Assembly: GCA_015680685.1 (NCBI GenBank)
Contig: MNCI01005255.1
Location: 844,452 to 908,451 of the forward strand
Reading direction: 5' to 3'
Source: Gnetum montanum
Lineage: Eukaryota > Streptophyta > Gnetopsida > Gnetales > Gnetaceae
DNA: 64,000 bases
The stretch's first letter is position 1. Each line of letters opens with the position of its first letter. Under the pieces are notes generated by a model. That model did no database searches. It saw only the letters and a list, made by a program, of their open reading frames with translations, and was not told the origin of the DNA. A program made the translations under genes and the position numbers. Below, in pieces: positions 10,931 through 23,500 of the stretch.

Positions 10931-13628
10931 GAGTCGATGATATCATGACCAAGTCGTATAAGCTCATGGTTGTGTTCTTTTGTTTGAGCATTTGTTTCAC
11001 CTGGGCTAGTGTCGCTACAAAGTCCGTGTTGTTTGCTGTTGTGTTGGTTGTCTCTGTATGGGTCGAGGGCTTGGGCTTGGTTTGTTTGGGATTAGGGGTA
11101 TGGCCCCCAACATTTGGTTACTATGTACTAGGTGTGGCCTTTGCTTTTGCTATGGATGTTGTTTGTTGTTCATTTTTCTTCTTCTGCTGCCATTTGGTAG
11201 GCTTTTGGAAAGGTTGACTCTTGAGGGAGAAGAGGTTGAGAAATTGCCTATGGTTGGGCTCAGGGTAGTTGAGGGGCTATTGCGCGGTGGCACCTTTATG
11301 AAAAATGGTAGTTTGGGAGGAGTCGTTGGTGTTTGACTAGCTTGTTGTGGCACCTTGATGATGAAAGGTTTCTTTGCGGTTGTGGTCGGTGCATCATGCC
11401 AGTTTAATGTCTTAGTAGATAACTGTGGTGGTACTTTGACCACGAAGGGTGTCTTCGGTGCTTGGGATTGTGTTGAATCTTGCCAATTTAACATCTTAGC
11501 GGACATGTGAGGTGATGGTACTTTGACCACGAAAGGTGTTGTTAGTGCTCTAGGTGGCACCTTGATGATGAAGGGAGGCCTCCTGCTCATAGAGGTGGAG
11601 GGGATCGTTGCCTTGCTAGGAGGCACATGGATCACAAAATGTTTCCACACAGGTTTAGGCTTACTATCTATGCCAATGGAGTTTATGACATAGGAGGCAT
11701 CGTCTGTGCTAGATTGACTCAGGGTGTTGATGTTGAGTTGGCCCCATTCTAACATTGTCTGAAGATCATCCTGTAAGGCACGAAAATTATCGGTATTGTG
11801 ACCAGACATCTGGTGGTAGTGACAAAATTGATCTGATTTGAAGTGTCGTGGGACTGGGGGCTCATTTGGTGATACTAAGGTGGGGTTCCTCAGTAGCTCA
11901 TAGTACCTGTCATGTCTTCGATGAGCATTCTCCACTACTTGTTTGTATTGGATTTTCCTGGTTATGAGGAGTTTCTCTAGTAGTTCAGAGGGTCACATGG
12001 GTAGCGACGTATACTTAGAGCGATCCTTGCACTAAAAGTTGGGCCTTGGGGTGGCCCCTGTAATTGTAGGTGGGTTGGTACTGGTGTTTGTTGTTTTTGT
12101 GCTTGCAGCTACAATTTCTATTTTTGTTTGTTGTTTGGCGATGTGTTGGTTCTTGTAAGCCACATAGGCAGGGTCATTGCTGATTTGTGTAGCTTATTCT
12201 ATGTTCTTGATCTATGTGAATGCTTAACTCAATGTTTGAGCACTTAGGTAGTACAGCTTTGACTTAACAAAGTCATTCATGGCTCCCTTCAAAATTGTAA
12301 GAAAATACGTTTCAGGGATGGGCTCATGAAGTTCATTAAGGGCTACACTCCATCGTTGGATGAAGTTTTGCACAAGCTCAAGTGGTGTTTGTCTCACCTG
12401 TATCAGAGTGTCTAGTGTTGCTTCAGGCTTTAGGTTGTATTTAAACCTAGTAACAAACTGGTGTAATAGATCCTCAAGAGAGGATATGGATTTATATGGC
12501 AGGGCTTGGTACCAGTCTAAGGCTACGCCCATTAAGGACATAGCAAACACGCACAGGATTACATGGGGCCAAGCTTGAAGTAATAGAGTTTCTGATCGAA
12601 ATGTAACTAAGTGAGCATTCATATCTCCCTTCCCGTTGTACTTGATTAACTGGGGCAGTGTGATTCCCTTGGGTAAAGCTAACGGTGGAACTTAAAAGTT
12701 AATTGGATCATCGTGGTAGAAGTCCAGTACTTTTAACTTCTTTAGTGTTGGCAGTTTTAAGGTGCTTTACCTCGTCAGCTAACGCTTGCATCCATTGTTT
12801 TGCTTCTACCCACTTTTGGGTGGTAGGTAGATTAGTTGGTTGGGCAGATTGTGTTGTCGGTTGCTATTTTGGAGCAACATTTGGAGTTGGGATTGTAGGG
12901 TGTGATGTGCTGAAGTAAGTGGGTTGTTGAACAAGGGGTGTGGTTCTTTGTCTAGCCACTAACTGTGGGGTGACACCCTAAATGTGTGGGGCCGATGTAA
13001 TGAACGTGGCCCCATGTGTTTGCACTGGCGGCATGTACTAGGTGGATGTGGATGTGGGTATTTCATGTCGGGACACTGGTGCTTGCATGCTCGTTGATGT
13101 GTGAAGATGAATTGTCTATCCCACGTTTGAGTGGAACGATGGGTTAACATGGGCATGGGGACTGGGGGTGTGGTATGAATCATTAATTTCAGATTGTGCC
13201 TCGAAGTCATCTATATCATGTTGGTTTTGGGGCTCCTCAATGGGTCACCGTGTGTTTTGGCTCCTTGCCAAAAGGAGCTGGGAGATAAGTCGATGGTGAA
13301 ATTCTGAGAGTGAGATGATGTCATAGGGGACAGGGATGAATTCATGACCTCCCTTGTTGATGACTTCATAATGTCTTTTTTCATCAAGTTTCGTTTGATC
13401 AATGGGTAAGCTCACTTGGATCTTGACACATATGAAGTTGTATTGCTCAGGGGCCAAAGTGGTGAATGAGAGGTCACGGCCTTGCAATCTCAGTCATCGA
13501 TAAGGTGTCCCTTGAGGGTTGACCTCACCATGTATCACTATGGGTCCGATGGTGGTCACAGGGTATGAGACTAATACGCCGAAGTCAGAGATGGGGAGAG
13601 TGGAAGTATTGGTGTTTGTAGGGTCCAT
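10931..13628 (-). pseudogene. gag: Element A gag
   Basis: Structural capsid gene of element A. The start is taken as ATG at 13628 (MDPTNTNTS), because similar short, N-terminal, Thr/Asn-rich starts occur in F (50031) and B (36076). The capsid core lies at 12622-12224 and carries FAMSLMGVALDWYQALP and LLHQFVTRFKYNLKPEATLD, the retrotransposon Gag signature. The knuckle at about 11830 is CHYHQMSGHNTDNF, with the final Cys changed to Phe. The C-terminal part at about 11150-11700 repeats a P-F-[IV]-[IV]-K-V-P motif at least six times. Several stops and frame changes break the gene. Gag-pro is the only coding region in this element, so it could only have moved with enzymes from a relative. Confidence 0.88.
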
Positions 13629-14144
13629 TTTAAGTGCTTTAAGTATGGTAACGTAAACTAAAAAAAATTTGGTTTAAGTGTTGGACAGGGAGAAAAAAAG
13701 TTTCTAAGTGTTGTTAGCATATACTGCGTAAACAGGAGAAAATTTGGCTAAGTGTTGGAATAGCATATAGGTGGCAGCGTATAAGAGGCAGCATATATAG
13801 TACACTCAGCATATACCCAATGGTGGCAGCGTATGAGTAGGGGTCACAACGTACACCAACAAAACAATAAAGATGCAGTGTATACAGGTGAATAGTGTAT
13901 GAACACTAGATGTGGTGCAGATCTGAGAGAGAAAAATGCAGATCTACAATGTTTGAGCATAGATCTAGTGGAATGGGACATAGACCTACAATCATAGGAT
14001 GAAAATCTATAGTCACAAAACGTAGATCTGTAGTCACAAGGTGCAGATCTGCAGTCACAAAATGTAGATCTACAGTCATAAGGTGCAGATCTGTAGTCAC
14101 AGAGGGTAGATCTAGGATGGCAAGATGTAGATCTAGGAGAAAAA
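13629..14144 (-). other. Element A 5' leader
   Basis: Non-coding leader between PBS and gag. At 13730-13880 it carries several A-type words (AGCGTATA, AGCATATA), the same motif that fills A's LTRs. At 13915-14140 it carries the tandem repeat listed separately. Confidence 0.7.
13915..14140. repeat. Tandem repeat of ~20-bp GTAGATCTGTAGTCACA unit
   Basis: About ten diverged copies of a unit resembling GTAGATCTGTAGTCACAAGG, each centred on an AGATCT hexamer, lie just downstream of the primer site in element A's leader. No equivalent is seen in the leaders of B, C, E or F, so it arose within the A group. Confidence 0.85.
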
Positions 14145-14164
14145 TGGCCCTTCTTCTAGCACCA
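14145..14164 (-). promoter_or_regulatory. Primer binding site of element A
   Basis: Minus-strand TGGTGCTAGAAGAAGGGCCA lies five bases inside the 5' LTR. It matches F (TGGCACTAGAAGGAGGGC), B and E at the same place. A TGG start complements the CCA end of a tRNA. Confidence 0.85.
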
Positions 14165-14169
14165 TTTTC

Positions 14170-16128
14170 TATATCGTCCGAAATTTTCGGTGCAAGGCTG
14201 GAATGAAACAAACACTGAGAGATCCTCAGAAGAAATACAGAAGACCTTGCGTTTACTTGAGGGTAAGACAGAATGGACGAAGGCAGAGTGCCTTGAATGG
14301 TCTGCATGCAGATCAAACGAGGACTTCCCCAACGTATGCACTTTGCAATGCATTGGGTTATACGTAAACAATGCACATTAAATGTAAACTATAATGTAAG
14401 CAGGCACAATAACATAAACGGAAATGTAAATGTAAACTGGAAAAACAAAGAAAACTGCAATAAACCTAGGAAAAATGTAAACTGTTTTGTATTGAAAAAT
14501 GATTACATTGTGCACTGGTTAGAACGCAGTTGTGGATTAATCATAAGATGGACATTTAGCCTCGGTGGGTGATGACGGGGGCTGGAAGATGCAGGTTTTG
14601 GGTTGTAGGGAAATGTAGCATCCAAGTATGATGCCTAGCGTACAAAGGTTGATGCCTAGATTTTCTAAGTGTCCCAGATTCTAGCTTTTGTGTCTGTTTG
14701 TCCTCCTTGCCAACCCTGATCTAGAGAAAAATCAAGGTTTTTATAAGATCTTGAGCGTTAGATTCAGATTTGGAAGGAGATGAGTGGATGTGAGGTGAGA
14801 AAAATTCAGATCAGGAGATAGGTGGTGTGTTGACTGAGCATAGGATATGTTACAACTGTACAGCGTGTAGCGTACACGCTGGCCTATGAACACCCAGCAT
14901 ATAGGCTTGGAACACTAAAAAACTTAAAGTTTACAAAAGAATTTGTATGTTACAATAAGAATGATGTCTTCGGCTTCTGGATCCATGCTCTAGCCTACTT
15001 TTTTTGGCCTCAGCATGTCTTGAAATGCTCTGGCGTGTGTTGGCATCTGTGTACAATGTTCAGCGTATGAGATTGGGCATCAACCTCAGTGTACACCTCA
15101 GCGTACACCTCAGCATGAACCTTAGTGTCAACCTCATCATCAACCTCATGAACTACCATGTTGGATGCCTGACTCTATACATTGGTGCTTGTCCCTTGAT
15201 GCTTGACCACTGCTAATCCTGTAGGATGTCCGGATGCCAATTTTGACTTCATTTTGATGCAGTTTCGGGCATGTTTTGGTGGTATACGCTACGCTATATG
15301 CTGGCCAGTGTATACAAGACTGTCCCCAGCATATACAATTGAAAATGCATCATTTCAAGGTTAACAATTTATTGTCAAGTACTTGTGATGATGCCCAATA
15401 GTTTCCCTACCTCTAGGAGTCAATTTCAAGTGAAAATCTTGCTCTTTGGTGCCTATTTTGGGCCATTTTTGGTGGTATACACTGGGCTATACGCTGGCCA
15501 GTGTATACAAAACTATCCCCAGTGTATACACTTGAAAATGCATTGTTTCAAGGTTAAAACCTAATTTTCAGGTGCCTGTGATGATGCCCAATAGTTGCCC
15601 TACCTCTAGGAGTCAATTTTAGGTGAAAATCTTACTCTTTGGTGCCTGTTTTGGGCCATTTTTGGTGGTATACACTGGGCTATACACTGGCCAGCATATA
15701 TAAGGTGTGCCCAGCGTATACACTTGAAAATGCATCATTTAGGACCCAAAATTTGATTTTCAGAATGCTAAGAGTTGTTGGGGACCTTGGGGAAGGTCAT
15801 GGAGGGTCTAGAAGCTCAATTTTGGCATGTCTTGACTCATTTTGGGGCATAAAAGTTGCCATACATTGGTTTGTATGCTGGCCAGCATACAACCCAGTGT
15901 GAATAGAGTATACTTGGTTAAAACCCAAGTATTTTGAACCAAAAATATGAAATTCTTGATGTTGGATGCTGATGTAGTCACCTGTGGGTCTCAAAGTACT
16001 CTTGCTTGTTCAATTATGCTCCGTTTGATGCTGTTTTTGAGGCTTTCAAGCTTGGTCGTGCTAGGGACCAACATGACTTAGCTCAATTTCTATCTACAAG
16101 TGTTAGCCAAAATTTTTGTGGTGTTTCA
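14170..16128 (-). repeat. Element A 5' LTR (1959 bp)
   Basis: Partner of 6315-8247. It runs from TGTTTCA-complement at 16128 to a mutated terminus at 14170 (TATAT in place of TGTAC). It contains the same repeated blocks with GTATAC...GGCCAG inverted repeats. Clear substitution differences between the two LTRs show that the insertion is not recent. Confidence 0.93.
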
Positions 16129-16133
16129 TGGTC
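16129..16133. repeat. Target site duplication of element A, right copy (TGGTC)
   Basis: Identical to 6310-6314; marks the right end of element A. Confidence 0.92.
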
Positions 16134-16490
16134 ATCGATGATGTCACTAGTTTATAGTCTTAGTAGACTTTTGCAGGTTAGTTTCACATCGTAACCCCTT
16201 GGACGACGCCAGTTTAGCGTCATAGCAAACGATGCATTGCTAGTTTATAGTCGTAGCGGACTATGAAGAGGCAAACTTGTTTATCATCTTAGTGGACTTT
16301 GGCTGCCAGTTTTATGTCTTGGTAGACAGATGTAGTAGTTTAGTGTCATACCAGAGAGAGCTCTATGGTGTTAGTCTATCGCCATGAGTCCAGAACAATA
16401 TGTGGTATCTATTTTAAGTCATGATGCCAGGACTTCTCTGTGGTATCAATTTTAAGTCATGATGCTAGGACTGTGATGTACCTCAATTTT
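16134..16490 (-). repeat. Element B array II
   Basis: Units of AGTTTATAGTC..GGAC and TTTTAAGTCATGATGCCAGGAC, as in A's 9400-9890. It lies just downstream of B's integrase in the sense direction. The A insertion cut B in this region; the rest of B's 3' UTR is at 5128-6309. Confidence 0.75.
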
Positions 16491-18437
16491 ATCAGACATA
16501 GGACCATTTCAGCTACAAGTAATTTGTAGGATTAGCAAACTCGTTCCCATTCATATCAGCAAGTTTGAATGCTCCATTATTGTACACCTTGGTAACTATG
16601 TAAGGCCCTTCCTAGTTGGCTGAGAATTTGTCTAAGTGTTCACGTACAGCTTTAAGGGCTAAGTCTCCTTCTTTGATTGGGTGCTTGTACAGATTGTGTT
16701 TGTGTCATTGCCACTGTTGTTTCTGGTACCATTCGATTTGATTAAGTGTTAGCACATGTTCCTCCTCTACCAAATTGAGGTCAGCAATGCGCAATTCATT
16801 GTTTTGACTTTCATCGAGGAGGCCAGAGAGAGCTATCTACAATGAGGGAACCTATAATTCTAAAGGTAAAACAACATCAGATTCGTACACAAGACTATAT
16901 GGAGTTTTACCTATGGATGTTCAATGTGTCATTCTGTAAGCCCATAATGCGTAGACTAATTGTTCATGCCATCATTTCTTACTCTAATTTAGCATCTTTT
17001 TGAGCACCATGATGATAGTTTTGTTTGTAGCCTCCGCTTGACCATTGCTTTGTGGGTAGTAAGGTGATGAAAATGCATGTTTAATGCCCAGACTTTCATA
17101 AAAGCTTTTAGTATTTGCACTGCTCAATTGTGGTCCATTGTCAGTAACGATAGTCATTGGAATACCAAAATGGGTCACGATATTTTCTATTATGAAAGTG
17201 CAAATGTGTTTTGAGGTGGTCTTCCTAAGGAAAATAGATTCTAGCCATTTTGTGAAATATTCAATTGCAGTGATAATAAAGCTATGTCCTGTTGAAGATG
17301 ATGGCATTATCGGTCGAATTAAGTCTAAACCCCATTTTTGGAATGGCCATGTGATTTGTGTTGTATGCAATTCGTTAGGTGGCACATGTATTAGATTACC
17401 ATGCTTTTGGCAAATGTCACACGCTCGGAGATGCAATCATACTCTATGTGTGGCCAGTAATAGCCTAAGTGCCTAATCTTTGTTTCCATTGCTTTAGGTG
17501 CTATATGCCCTCCACAAAGTCCTTCGTGGACTTGTTCTATGATCATTTGACCATTAATGCTACTAACACACATCAACAGAATGCCTTCATAGGATTTACG
17601 ACATAAGGTGTCTCCTATTAATGCATATTGCCAGGAATGTTTTTGCATGGTGTCCTTTAGAGCATTTGTCAAGTGTTATGGTGGTTTACCTCTTAGAAGG
17701 TATTCTTTTATGTCATTGTACCATTCTATTATGTGTGTTGTACTAACTGATGCTATAGGTAATTCATCTAGAGTGTTAATTATAGGTTTGGCACAACTTG
17801 TTATAGAGCTAGGCAATGCATGGAACATTTCAGGTGTCATGTTTAAGGCTAGTGTAGCGAGTGCATTGGAAATTTTGTTTTCGCTTCTATGGACATGTTG
17901 TATATCCACTTCTACTAGTTGCCTCACCAAATGTTTAGTCAAATCACAATACAGTTGCAAATGGAGAGCTTTGCATGCGTAAACCTTAGTGACTTGATTA
18001 ATGACTAATTGCGAATCCCCTCGAACTACAAGGCATGAGATTCTCAAAGTTAATGCTACTTGAAGGCCTCTAAGAAGACCTTTGTATTCTACCATGTTCT
18101 TGATGCAAGGAAAGGTTAAGTAGTAGGCAAAGGGTTGGACTTCTCTAGAGGGGTATGTTAAAATGGCTACAACACTTCCTCCTCAAGAGGTTGAGGCTCC
18201 ATCAAAGTAGAGGTTTTCCTCATAGTTATCAGGTAAGGTGTCTATACTATTAACATCTACATCTAGGAATTGGAGGTTTATTGTTGTTTGATTGTGCATT
18301 GGCGAGATGATTAGTTGCATGACTATTACTTAACCTTTTGTGGAAGATTGAGCAACATAGTGCAAGTCAAACTCTACGATCATCGCTTTCCACCTAGCTA
18401 ATCTATTTGACTCATAGATGTTATTAGTGATGGCACA
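16491..18437 (-). pseudogene. pol: Element B pol, C-terminal part: second RNase H and integrase
   Basis: These domains copy and insert the element. Reading from 18437 leftward, a connection segment resembling YESNRLARWKA comes first. The second RNase H (plant-type, typical of Tat elements) is at 18095-17700, with EYKGLLRGLQVAL, RGDSQLVINQV and NALATLALNM. The integrase zinc-binding region is at about 17550-17380 (HEGLCGGH, CDICQKH) and the catalytic core at 17436-16984. Core motifs are WGLDLI, VTDNGPQL and QAEATNKT, so D, D and E of the triad are all visible. A C-terminal segment reaches about 16495. Stops and frame changes are present. The 5' half of pol is at 24685-25747, separated by element C. 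Confidence 0.88.
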
Positions 18438-18582
18438 TGAAACACCCCAAAATTTGAAGACATTCTTGCTTCACTAGGCCTTTGTAATTCACGCAGCGTT
18501 ACGACAGTTCTTCGGGAAATGGATGTTCTGATTTTCAAACTATGCTCTTCAGCATGTTTTCTAAGTCAAGGAGCCTTGCTAT

Positions 18583-18607
18583 GCTACGCTACACCATGTA
18601 GCGTAGC
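18583..18607. promoter_or_regulatory. Inverted repeat in C LTR
   Basis: Arms GCTACGCTACA and TGTAGCGTAGC are perfect complements around a CCA spacer. Similar, more decayed repeats follow at about 18643-18673, 18905-18940 and 19003-19045 in the same LTR. Confidence 0.6.
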
Positions 18608-19246
18608 AAACTTCAGAAGATGTTTGGAAGAGCACAATGCTATGCTATGCTATGCAATGTAGCACAGCATAGCAAAAGCTGGATGACCAGTCCCCTCACT
18701 TGACTTCAAGTCCTTCGGTAATGTCTCCTTCTGTCAGAAAGTAGCAAACTTGGCCAACATTAGGTCATGGCGTAGAGAGGTGTACCAATTGTATGGATGT
18801 TGACAGAAGGAAAATCACAGGGTAAAATCAATAAGTTCGTAAGTTCCGCAATGCAAAAGGAAAAGTTTACCGATTGGTGATGTCTTTGCAACTAAGGCCA
18901 GTCACTACGCTACGCTACATAGTGTAGCATAGCATAGCACACATGCAATGAACATCCTGCATGTTTCAAAGGCTTTCTACACATGCAGCAAGATGCGTAA
19001 TAAGACACTACGCTACGCCAACATCCTGCGCTATAGAGCATAGCAAAGTGGCAAGCGGTTACACGACATTAACGCACCTCATCTAATTGCACTGTTGCTC
19101 TGATAGCGTAATTATAGTATGGTAGGTTTGTAATTATAGCATGGTAGGCATGCCCAATGGTCATACAGGCACATGCAGCATAGATAGGCTAGCATAGGCC
19201 CAAGGCACGTGGTGTTCAAACTGCATCTTTCGCATGCCCTTGGTCC

Positions 19247-19254
19247 TATAAATA
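19247..19254 (+). promoter_or_regulatory. TATA box of element C LTR
   Basis: TATAAATA followed by CCCC, at the same position within the LTR as in E and F. It is the likely core promoter of C. Confidence 0.65.
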
Positions 19255-19890
19255 CCCCAATGAACAATGCTTAAACTCTCTCTCCGAGTCCTTTTTTGCA
19301 TGATCCTCTGGGTCACCCTCTAAAACTTATAGCTCTCTAGCATTCTCTGGTATTGTAAGCTTTCTGTTTAGACATTGTAAACAGTTACCATTCTTAGTTG
19401 GCATTTCATTATGTTCTTTTCTACCACCTTGGTAGAACTTTGTATTGTTAACATAGGAGTCCGCATTCGAGCACATAGCCCTCTTTCTCGACATGTCTTG
19501 GTTACTCTCAGGATCTCTGCACTTGCCAACACTGTGCAACCGATTGTATCCATCTTAACAGAGTAAGGTCATAGCTTCGAAGCGGTGCACTTTTCTAATT
19601 GCATTTCTACATTATCTTCTATTTACTATTGCATTTTACATTATTTCTTATTTCTTTTACATTTAAATATTACTTTGCGCTACCAATCTCATTTCCAAAT
19701 TACACGTTGCAAAAGGGTATATAGACACCGACTAAGTCCCTATCTGATCAACCAGACCATTCAGGGCACCCTGTTTCTGTCCCATCCAGCACAGCCCTCC
19801 CACAGAGATGGGGTCAAGGTTGTCCAGTGGCCGACAGTCCCTCGGCATTTTTTTTCCAGCCGTTGATGTTTTCAGTCACTATAGTCTTTC

Positions 19891-19910
19891 TAGCACTAGA
19901 AGGATGGTCT
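19891..19910 (+). promoter_or_regulatory. Primer binding site of element C
   Basis: TAGCACTAGAAGGATGGTCT, a slightly changed form of the F site TGGCACTAGAAGGAGGGC. It lies a few bases after the LTR end. Confidence 0.75.
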
Positions 19911-20502
19911 TTGATGTCTTTTTGCATGTCACAGTAGTCTTGTAAGCCTTCTACACCCTGATACGCATTAGCGTAAACTTGACATCATTTTGTGGTTGTT
20001 TACGCATCGTACGGTGCAGATCGGTCGCTTCGACAGTTCCCTGGGAATCCTATAGGACATAAAGCCTTCGATTTCCAGTTAACTTGCCTTTTCCTTATGG
20101 TAGTCTTGTAAGCCTTCTACACCCTAATATGCATTAGCATAAACTTGACACCCTATTGTGGTTTTCTACGCATCGTGTGGTGTAGATCGGTCACCTTGAT
20201 GGTTCCCTGGGAACCCTACAGGATGTAAAGACCCTGATCGCTAGTTGACTTGCCTATCTTACGATAGTCCTGCACGTGCCCTGTACCCTATCATGAATTA
20301 GCATAAATGTGACATCCTTTGTTCTTGTTTATGCATCATGTGCTATAGGTCAGTTGCCTCGACAGTTCCTTGGGAGCCCGGCAAGACATAAAGCCTTATT
20401 TTTATTACTTGCTAACTTATTTTCTCTTCTCAATTTGCAAAACTACTTAGCTTTCTAATTTCCTTGCTTTTCGCATTTGCAAAAATTTCTAGCTTAGTGG
20501 TA
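19911..20502 (+). other. Element C leader
   Basis: Non-coding leader. A block of about 130-150 bases containing GTCTTGTAAGCC...CATTAGCGTAAAC...GGTTCCCTGGGAA is present three times in tandem (near 19940, 20100 and 20260). E carries one similar block near 46015-46140 and F one near 49840-49960. Confidence 0.75.
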
Positions 20503-23500
20503 ATGACTTTTGCAACTATCATTGTTAACACCTTCAATGTGGAACTCCCCATCACAGTTCAAGGCACTATTGGTGCCAAACAACTACTGAACCCAACGCT
20601 GGAAACACATCGATCCCTCAGGATCCAAAATTGGGGACCTGAGGACTTGGCCTAGCAACATGAGCGTTACAACTTCCTCTATGCGAAGGTCCAGGTAAAC
20701 CTGCCTTTGGATGTACACAAACTCAAAGATAAATGTAGCTTCAAGTTCGCTTACTACGATGGGAAGGAATTTGTTCCCACTTCCGACGTCTCCATACCTT
20801 TGACATAGGCAAACCAAAGGATTTTAGAGAAACTAATACAGTTGGCTAGGCTTAGGGAGCAACAGGACATGGTGTCCAACTAGGATGACACTTTTGAGGA
20901 TGGACAGGAGAAACTCGATTCCCAATTTGACAAGGGAGGTCCAACCAACCTCGTTCCTGTCCCTCCTACCCAATCCTTTTGGGCCAACTCGTTGGTCTAT
21001 CACTGCTCCCTTTGTCATCATGCCTATGCTCCTGCAGCCTACAACTATAACTGCAATGGGTAGCCATGTCACCTTCTTGGCGTATCAATGCCCTTATTCT
21101 CTTGTTTCATTTGCAATGACTATGCCTTTGCAAATTTTTCAACAACCCATTCCTACAACACATCACACACCAATCATGGCTACCCTACCATGTGTCCATA
21201 CTGTACCTTCTTTGCAATCTTACGCAGCTTCCATTTCGATTCCTACATTCACATCTATTCCACGCACTGTGGCGGGCCCAAGCCCATCCATGTGGTGGAC
21301 CCCATTCACTTCTGTGCCTATACCACAATAGTCATAGATGTCTCATTATGTTTTTCCTCAGACCTACCAAACCTCGCAAATGGTACAACCTAACATGGGG
21401 CTATTGTCTGTTCCACTAGTGACATAAGTAATCTATCCGGCGGCTCAAACCGCAGTTGCTACTCCAACAGCATCACATGCCATGTGGTGGATAGTGCAAG
21501 AAACACCTCTCGTGGGGGCTACCCCAATGGTACCACCGATGGGTCACAGCACCACCCCTACCATTCCATAGGTGGGAGCTACCTTGGTAGTTCCCCAACT
21601 ATCTAAAATGTTGTAGGGTCTGGACCAAGCATTCTAGCTCATCTAGAACCTCACAGAGGAAATCAAACGCCTCAAGGTTATCAGGTCTGACATGGTACAA
21701 GTCATGGACTTTTACCAGGATGACCTTATCAGCCTTGCACTCCCTACTTTGACATTACCCCCAAGGATGCCTCTCCCACACTTCACGAAGTACAATGGAT
21801 AGGGGGATCCCAATGTACACCTAGTTACCTTTAGGTCTAAGTCTCTTCTATTTTAACAATGGCTGCACATGATCATTCATGTCTTTACCATGTCCCTAGC
21901 TGGGAGAGCCTTAGACTGGTATCGCACGCTGTCATGCTCATCCATTTCAATGTTAGAAGACCTTCTAACCTAGTTTGTGACATGCTTCAAGTATAACTTG
22001 AAGCCAGAAATCATGCTGAATCAGCTGATGAGCGTGAAGCAGGAACCTCTGGAACTGGTCCAAAAGTTCATCCAGCGATGGAGCGTGACCCTTAACAAAA
22101 TCTACGAGCCCATCGCGGAAGCCCACTTGTTGGCTATATTTAAAGGTGCAGTGAATGACTTTATCAAGTCTAAACTATACTACCTCATCCCTCACACTCT
22201 TAGTCAAGCCTTCGCTTAGACTACGGGCATACAGGACGCTGCTGAGGCAAGTAAAGACCTAGCCTACATTTCTTACAAAAGCACCTTTACAAAGAAGGAT
22301 AAGGGTAAAGCCCCAACAACCATAGTGGTCGCTGTGGTGACTGAGGCTAAGCTTAGACCTAGTAACACTAGTAACAAGAGCAACAAGAAATTGATCGTAC
22401 CCATAGCTAACACCATGCCCAAGTAGGGCAACATGTCACAACCTTCGATTCCCACACTTGAGAAATCTATGCAACCCAAGCCAAACTTTGAGATCAGAGA
22501 TCGCTCAAAGTACACCTTGCTGCCTTTCAAGCCTTTAGAACTTCTAAAGTAGCTATTGGTAGTAGGGCACATGCAGTATAAGAAAATGTCGCAAGAAGTA
22601 ATCAATAGACATCAACGCTATTGTGAGCTCCTTAGGAACCCCTCTTTAGCCCTGCCCAATGAGCCCCTAGTTCCTAAGGGTTTCAGGCTAGACAGGTTTT
22701 GTGACTACCACAAATAGTGTGGCCATAACACAAATCACTGTCTAGCATTGCAGGATGACATCCAGAGATTGGTCGACCAGGGAAAGCTGGTGTTGGACAA
22801 AAGCAACCTAGTACGTCCCAAAAACCAATCTATGCATGTCTACACATATCCCCTCAATGCCAATAATTTTGGTTACGTCATCAATGCCATCAGCATTGAC
22901 AATGATCCTAGGCCACCCCAGCAGCCATTCATGATTCGCGTGCCCCAGCATAGCACTCCAGCACCACGAGCGGCTAACCAATGCTTGTAACAACTGTTCA
23001 TTCTAAAAGTCCCTACACGAGCATCCATCTCTGTGCCACCTGTTAGCAAAATAGTGCTAATTTGTCCACTTACACCATTAGCACCTTTCATCTTTAAGGG
23101 GCCAACTCATTTGACAGCCCCCGCCCCACATAGAACACCTAAACAACCTTCTCGTCCTAAGAAACAGGAAGTGCATTTCATGGGTGGAATGTCAAGAGGA
23201 AATACCGTCCAAGGTATTTCCAAGCCTACATCTCTACCCCCTACACCTACACCCTTGTTGCCAAAGACGTGCATTACTACAACAATGTAGTCCATACCAC
23301 CCTACCAAAACGGGTTTGAATTTAGATCCAAAGTTGCCCCTCAGGAAATTTGTCTCCTAGGATGAATCGAAGAAGAGGAAAACATTAAACATGGGGGTGG
23401 CCAAAACCTTTTGGATGCCTTCACCTAGGTCAAGCAGGCTCTAAAATAGAAAAACACTTCACTAAGCCTATATGACCTGATCATGACATCTGTTCCCCAC

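Larger units (their letters stand above)
18438..19883 (+). repeat. Element C 5' LTR (1446 bp)
   Basis: It starts TGAAACACCCC at 18438, inside B's pol, and ends at CACTATA (19883) just before a PBS. It shares its layout with E's LTR (44421-45958): inverted repeats of GCTACGCTACA/TGTAGCGTAGC type, the TATAAATACCC box, and the AAGTCCCTATCTGATCAACC-like U5 end. No 3' partner is present, because C is truncated. Confidence 0.9.

Noticed and set aside
13906-14376. 156-codon minus-strand frame with repeated DLH-type units
   Set aside because: It is a by-product of the 20-bp tandem repeat and crosses the PBS and LTR boundary of element A, so it is not a gene.
20833-21072. Minus-strand frame opposite C gag
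   Set aside because: Shadow of the gag coding strand; the plus strand aligns with other Gag proteins.
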